The position numbers and the translations under genes are program-made. Shown here piece by piece: positions 58,101 through 64,000 of a DNA stretch of 64,000 nt. The number at the start of each line of letters is the position of its first letter. The first letter of the stretch is position 1. Under the pieces are notes generated by a model that was not told the origin of the DNA, did no database searches, and saw nothing but the letters and a program-made list of their open reading frames with translations. The DNA is from Phalacrocorax aristotelis (Eukaryota > Chordata > Aves > Suliformes > Phalacrocoracidae): assembly GCF_949628215.1 (NCBI RefSeq), contig NC_134297.1, positions 6,262,001-6,326,000 of the forward strand, given 5' to 3'.

Positions 58101-59100
58101 GGCCGAGCCCGCTGATTTTGCCCGTGCCTGTCTGCGCAATCTTCAGCCAGCAGCTCACCCCCAGTTATTCCTGGCCTATCCTACCCCCACGTGCTGTGAA
58201 TACCTCCCGATATTTTGCCGTGCGCTTTGAGATCACCAGGTGAACAGCGCTGCTCAGTCTGTTCTTTGCAGTGAGGCACCAACTGCACATCTACGTATTG
58301 GTGAACCAGCAGCTCCTGACTCATGGTGATGGGCTCCGCTCTGCCAAGCAGCCCATACTCCCTTTCTTTGTGGGTAGACAGCCCTGGGTGGCATAAAGTA
58401 CACATTGCGACGCGCCATCCGGGGATAGGAGAAGCATCTGTTCCTTCCAGATGTTCAGGCATCTCGTTGTTTGTTAGATTTGAGGACAGGAACCCCCTTC
58501 AGTTATGTGAGGCACTTGCTGTTCTCAGATGTCCGGGAGAGTGTGTGGGGTGGGGGGAGAATTGGCTTTGTGTGACGCCAGCAAGGCATAGAGGCAGAGG
58601 TTTCGTGCTTTTTGGAAAACACTTGAAAGGCCTTTGAGCTCTGGCTAATCTCCATTGTTCGTCTGTTTTCCGGCAGCAGAATGAGAGAGGAAGAACGGAA
58701 AGAGGCAAGGGAGCAGAGCTGAGAATTACAACTGGAAGCCTTTCCCGTGCTCAGGCGAGCTTGGCAGAGTCCATCATGGCAAATGGATGCAACAGAATCC
58801 AGGCTTAAGCTTGGCTCAGCACTTAGACCCAGCAGAGCCTCCTTAGGCCTGCAGGAGCTTTGTAAGTAGACGAATGCATTTGAGCCAGCCTCACTGAACC
58901 AGACACAAGTGCAGCTGTCGAGTTCAGCTGTGGAACAGGACAGAGGGTGGCATTGCCCAAATTTGAGGCCTTTTTGCCCACAGCCATTTTATATCTTTGA
59001 TTTTTCTACAGACTTATTTTCTTATTCCGCTGTACATCATACAAGACTGTTAGAACTACACGTGCATTGCAAGCTTTGACTCGTCAATAGTGGTAAGCTG
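52103..59100. other. Intergenic; CNE-like tracts, no gene recognised
   Basis: No coding exon is supportable. T-rich runs occur near 52548-52568, 55869-55880 and 56138-56155. Two stretches (52985-53540 and 57250-57490) have the complex, AT-balanced, homeobox-core-rich texture of conserved non-coding DNA. By mammalian synteny the 3' end of ST14 should approach on the minus strand, but I found no trypsin-domain motif (GDSGGP or its reverse complement) here. Confidence 0.5.
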
Positions 59101-62100
59101 AGGCACAAAGCTGCAAAATGACACGGGCATAGTTGCCAGTAAATGTTTAGCAGAGGGGTGTATCGCACCTGAAATGCACCGAACGCCACGTTAAACCTTT
59201 AATCCCCTCCTCTCCCAGCACGTTGCCCTTCAGCACCGTACGGGCCTTTCACAGAGCGCAATTTTGGTGTGCCTGCATCATTATATCCTGGCTGGCGGGG
59301 GGGCAGTTTGGGATACAGGGTTCCCGTCTGAGTTTCCTTTCCGATGGCGACATTTCTAAGTGCAGCGGTACCCAAAACAGGCACGAATTGAGGAATAGAG
59401 GTAGTGTGGCTCTTTATTTTTCTGTATGGGTTCAGCCAGGTACAGGCTAGAGCAAGGCCAGGGTAGAAACCTGGCATCGGCTAGAGCAGTGCCAGAAAGA
59501 GCTGTCCCCTCGGAATGTCCCTCCCACACCTATCCGCTGCGGGAAAACACTGTGCAGCCCCCAAGCTTTCCCACCCAGAACTTGTTCCCTCTCCTCTGCA
59601 CCAGCAGAAAAGCTTTGTTAAAAAAAAAAACCAAAAGAGTCGTTTTCAATTCAAGGTTTTAAATGTTTTCTTCCTGACGGTGAGTCAATGATTTTTCCAG
59701 TCCCACCCCCACAATAAACAAGTGCAGGCTGAGTGTGGTCCAGAGGAAAATGTGAGTTACACATGTCCTGGCCACATGCTTCGCCGGTACCAATGATAAC
59801 CATATGGTGGCTTTCAGACCCCAGCTCTCCAGCGAGGAGAAGTGTTAGCAAGCTCCTGCAGAGTGGACGCGTAACCCAGCTTTGCCTGTAGCTGCTTGCA
59901 TGTGCCCAGCAAACACCATCACACCCCGGTGCGCTTGTAGTGCTCAGTTTCGTGGTTCAGCTTCCCATAAGCTGAGGAGGATGGGGCTGATGAGCTTGGC
60001 TGAGACGTTCCCGCGGCACGGGACCCCTCATGTAACAAACTCTCGTCACTGAGCCCACAGCTCCTACTGCACTTCTCTGCTCCAGCACTTCGCTGGGAGA
60101 GGGAAGCGTACTGCCCATCTCTGCTCCTTTCGTGTGAGCACAGAAGCTGTGTTTTCTGTTCTGGGAAAGAAAATTGGAGGGGTTGGGGAAGGGCGGAGAC
60201 AGGCCTTGGGCTACTTTCAAGGTTTAGGGGCAAACCAAGCCCAATAGGTACGTTTTTAATTTTGGCACCTCACTCACTGAGGATGCTAACACTACCATCA
60301 CTGGCTAGAACAGCCCGTGAATTGCTTGTCCAATCTGAGGACCGCCGTAGAAGGAACCCCGTCCCAAAAGCAGCGGCAGGAAGCGGAGCGGGCAGCGTGC
60401 CCTACCACCGCGCCGTTGCACGGTACTGCTCGCATACCGTGTGCGCAGGGCTCTCGGCTCCCCCTAAGCTGGCGCCAACATCACCATTTTCTGCAGAGTA
60501 ATAGGAAAGCCAAAGCCCAGATATCTCAGAAGATGTTATTACCATCATGACTTAAATACCTTGGAAGATTGGGTCATGGGAGAAGGTCCTCTCGCTTTGA
60601 GGCTGGTGTCTTAGTTTCCCTTTCTCCGAGCTTGCTCTGGCCTTTGCTCACACAGTGTGCGAGATCTCCCCGTGCACGGTTTCCCACTCCTCTGGGGAAA
60701 CAGCTAGTCCCTGCGAGCACTCCGTGTCTCACCTGCCTGTGTTTCTGTTCCTCATTTTGAGCTGCTAGGGGAGCAAACAGGAGGAGTTTCATTGATTATT
60801 TTTAGCATAAAATCTCAGCGAGGTAGCCTTCATTAAAGCTGAGCTAAATACACAGCAAACATAATCTTTACTCAGGCAGCAGTTCACAGGAACTTGGCAG
60901 AGGCCTGCCTGTGTTTCAGAATCCTTGTCCTTTTTCTAGATGAAAGCCCTGCAGAAGGATTTGTTTTTCAGACAGAAGGCAAGCCAAGTTGGTGATTTCA
61001 TCCCAAGGCAGGCTGTGTCAAGCTGGTCCTATTCAAGCACGCAGGAAATCAACCTTGGAGCTCGTTCAGAAATGAGGATGGAGAGTGGGGGTAGGGAGGG
61101 GGCCCTGAGGAGGACAAGATCTTGGACTCCGAATTCGGGACAAGCAGGGAAGATACCTGCGGTCCGCGTCGTGCTGTAGGGACCTGTCCATCACCCTCCG
61201 AAGGATTAACTGGAGAGGTTTCAAGAAGCATTTCTCCATTTCCAGCTGTCCCAAGAAGCAATCCTATCCCTGTCTTCATGGTGCCCTGCGAGGGCCATGC
61301 CCAGCATCGCTCTGATAAGAGGTCAGGCGGCTACCGCAGGCACAGGCAGATTTTCCCAGAGCCTCCTCATTCCAGTGCATTTTTTTTTTCCCTTTAAAGC
61401 AATCACTGTCTAATTAAAGCAGTTGCTTTCTGAGCTTAATGGAGATTACTGAGGAGAGAAAGAGAGAGCGCTTGCTCTGAACACGGGAGTGGGGAGAGGG
61501 GAGAAGGAAAAGAGACTCTTGTGAAGTCGTTCTTTGCAAGCTGTTATAATGATCTCCACTTAAACATTTGTAGAGCAGCTATATAACCCCGGTGGTAGAG
61601 GGGAGGCGGCCGATGGCAGAATTCACAACATTTGTTCTTGGGTCTTCTACAGAATCCCTGAGGTCTTTGGACGGTCCCTTCCCAAGCAGCCAGGGAAGCA
61701 CAGTGGAGGAAAACTTGGCATAATTTCATCTGCTGCATTTCTGCAGCTGCAAACTTGCCTGTTTATCGGCGAAGATATGACTCCAAGAACCTCCGCCGCT
61801 ATGCGGCATTTGGAATACAGCTAATCACACGGGGGATTAGTGAGAGAAACCTGCTTGGCATGTACGTGTGAGAGTGTATCATTCTTCATCCCTGAATAAC
61901 ATCTGCAGGGGCTTCTGAGCAAGGCAGGCAGGGTTTGCTGTCACAGCTAGAAAAAGCTCAGACCTGCCCCTTTTACACTTACTCTGTCTACAGAAGAGCT
62001 TCAAGAGCTCCAGTCCTTCCTTTCTAGCAATTGCTTTCATGGATCCAGATTTTAGTGGTTTGGTTTTGTTTTTTTTTTTTAAATCAAGTGCTTTCTGATG

Positions 62101-63660
62101 TGAATAATACCAACAAAATGTTTGCAGCTTGGCTCGGAGGATGGGAAAAATGCAGACACCAAAAGCCAAGGCAGTTTCTTAATGTCGATGCTCATTAGGT
62201 ACTTTTTAACTTTAGTGGCTGGTGCTGGAATCTGCCCACGCAGGCTGGAGGCTGAGGAAATATTATTTGAACACATCTGCTCCAAGAGATACTGTCAGAC
62301 TTGGGGAGCATCTTGTGGTAATTAGGGGAATTCATTTCCTTATTTAGTCCAGCAGAGGTTTTTTTCTTGATTGTATTTTTTGTTGTTGCTTGTGGGATCC
62401 TTTAAAATTTTATTTTCTGCTTTTATTTTTTTTCAAAAACTGAAGGGCTCCCAGGCAATATGAGACCCTGTGTTCACACAGCACCTTACTGCCTGTTGCA
62501 AAGCACCTGGCAAAGCTGGGTGAAGAGTATTTTGGAAGTAAAGGAAGACAAACTTGCAGCCACGGGCTCAAAATACAGCACGGGGTTGTAGACCATAATC
62601 GCCTTTCCCCTTTCCTGTCCCCGGCGTATCTTCTCCCTCCCCCCTCCCAGTTTCCCAACCTACATGTGCAAGTCTGCTCTCCAGACAGAAAGCCCTACAG
62701 GACCCCAGCGCGGGGGTTAAAGCAGACCACTTGACTGCTTTTGGCTCTTCTGCCCAAAACGCTGCCCTGAGCTCCCCCGAGGGCTGCTGTTCGAGTGGTC
62801 TGAGCTTAGTCGTAAAAGCAAGGGGTTGAACCGGCTCAGCCGGACGACGTCCCAGGCCAGAAGTGCCGCCTTCCTCTCCTTTCTGCTGCTCTTGCCAGAG
62901 GCAGGGGGAACCTGGCTTCCCCTACTCAAAACTCAATCCCCCAGCAACTTTTGCCTCCCCATGCGAAGAACTAGTCGACAAAAATCTTTCAATGAGGACA
63001 GCTTTAAGTCCCCGTCCTTTTTTCTGATAAAGAGGCCTTTAATATAGTTTAGATAAAAGCTCATTCAGCAGAGCTCGTTTGATGCCGGTTTTGAAATTCT
63101 GTACATTTTGTTTCCATCCTTATTCTTTTGCGTGTTTAAATCAGTACATTTCCAAATAAGGTTTTCGCCTGCTCACCGCAGATCTCTCTACTCGCTCCTT
63201 GAACCTTAATGCTTTTTGTAGCGTCGAGCAGTGACAGGGTTATGTTAACCTCTCTGCTTCACTAGGCACATTTGTTCCCTCAAAATCAACACAGCAGCTG
63301 TAGACACTGACATCTGAAACAGTCCTGGCTCTCTTTATGGCACAGAGCTTCTCTTTGGGCTATACGGACTGCACGGAGCGCCTTGCGAGGAGCACAAGCC
63401 AGAAAAGCAGGTGCTCAAGGACGATGAACCCTTAGCTAGGAAAATACAGGCTCTCGGGCTGTTTTCTCGTCGGCTGGTCTTCCCATCTGAACAGGCAACC
63501 GCAGCCCTGTGAGACCGAGCTGCGTGGGAAGGCAGGGGCTTGCCAGCAGCTGAGAAGCTGCCCTGCGTCAGCTTCTGAGTTAGCGCGGGAAGGGTGCGTG
63601 TCCCGGTCCATAGCCACCCAGAGGCCCCCACAGAGCAAATACCTAACCCTGGCGTCGCAG
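59101..63660. other. Intergenic, no gene recognised
   Basis: GC-balanced unique sequence. Short open frames on both strands have no recognisable domain. A compact AT-rich stretch at 61390-61450 (CTAATTAAAGCAGTTGC context) and another at 62180-62330 look conserved-like, but this is only texture. Confidence 0.5.
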
Positions 63661-63667
63661 CTTTAGC

Positions 63668-63728
63668 ACAGGGAGGTGGCGTGACTTGCACGGAGCCAGG
63701 AGCCAAACGCAGGCAGCGCGACTCCCGG
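63668..63728 (-). mobile_element. MIR SINE remnant
   Basis: CAGGGAGGT, GTGACTTGC, GAGCCAGGAGCCAAACGC and AGGCAGCGCGACTCC occur in the order of the reverse-complemented MIR core. About 25 nt of the middle (the GGTCACACAGCTAGTAAGT part) is missing. It is ancient and diverged, and called by eye from the remembered consensus. Confidence 0.6.
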
Positions 63729-64000
63729 TTGGGCTGGCTCGCTGGTCACCTGGGAGCCAGCCCACGGGGCGGTTTTATTTGGCACGGAGGAAGCTGCGTG
63801 GGCGGCCGGCTGCACTGGGTGGACGTTGGGGTGTGTATGTCTGTGTACCTCTGCAGGGGCAAGGTGGGTTTGCTTCAGGCCAGGCTTGGCTTGGGGCCAG
63901 GTGCGGCTCAACCCAAATCTGCCAATTAGGCTAAACATGAGCATCTGGCTGGGCTTGACTGCTGCTCCTCGGGGAGGAGAGGTGGCCAGCCTTGCCCTCT
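63729..64000. other. GC-rich flank, nothing recognised
   Basis: The remaining sequence is unique and GC-rich, with overlapping chance frames on both strands. Confidence 0.5.

Noticed and set aside
58181..58462. Minus-strand frame containing DVQLVPHCK, considered as a serine-protease (ST14) exon
   Set aside because: Only a superficial resemblance to a trypsin-fold strand; no GDSGGP, no catalytic motif, no intron boundaries at expected places.
59090..59135. Possible second MIR (GCTGAGGCACAAAGCTGC)
   Set aside because: Only the CTGAGGC core matches; the rest does not follow the MIR consensus well enough.

Overview
The window is vertebrate nuclear DNA, most likely from a bird. Three things point there: a spliced single-copy transcription-factor gene with GT-AG introns and a CpG-island promoter; a 5'-truncated CR1 LINE with the family's diagnostic 3' tail; and a compact, repeat-poor layout, with only one CR1 copy and one faint MIR relic recognised in 64 kb. 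Another CR1-rich sauropsid (crocodilian or turtle) cannot be excluded from the sequence alone.

The only gene I can name is ZBTB44 (BTB/POZ plus C2H2 zinc fingers, formerly BTBD15), on the + strand. A non-coding GC-rich first exon ends at 4214. A 19 kb first intron leads to the exon that holds the start codon and the BTB domain (23196-24265). Four further coding exons follow: 28908-28992, 34498-34661, 37003-37303 and 39393-39675. The joined CDS is 1851 nt and encodes 616 residues. All five junctions are GT-AG and keep phase. The gene therefore runs from a promoter at about 3.75-4.2 kb to a proposed 3' UTR end near 45.57 kb.

Layout: 1-3.0 kb is gene-less flank. 3.0-3.75 kb is a degenerate ~73 bp GC-rich minisatellite lying against the promoter. 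3.75-4.86 kb is the CpG island with exon 1, candidate NRF1, ZNF143 and GC-box sites, and an 11-codon uORF in strong context. 4.2-39.4 kb holds the ZBTB44 introns and exons, including AT-rich intronic stretches that look like conserved non-coding elements and two unexplained exon-like open segments. 39.7-45.6 kb is the probable long 3' UTR, interrupted by the CR1 and containing a perfect hairpin. 45.6-64 kb is intergenic sequence with no recognisable gene. It contains several CNE-like tracts, a T14G18 homopolymer block, a 24-bp in-frame tandem repeat inside an exon-like open segment, and a MIR remnant.

From mammalian gene order as I recall it, the left flank should lead to ADAMTS8/ADAMTS15 and the right flank to the 3' end of ST14. 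I saw no exons of either. The observations most worth checking are the 24-bp repeat exon-like segment at 51.8-52.1 kb, the coiled-coil exon-like segment in intron 1 (14.46 kb), the isoform-switching donor inside the last coding exon, and a canonical polyadenylation signal in intron 2 that could yield a BTB-only protein. I did not find a clearly novel multi-gene system.
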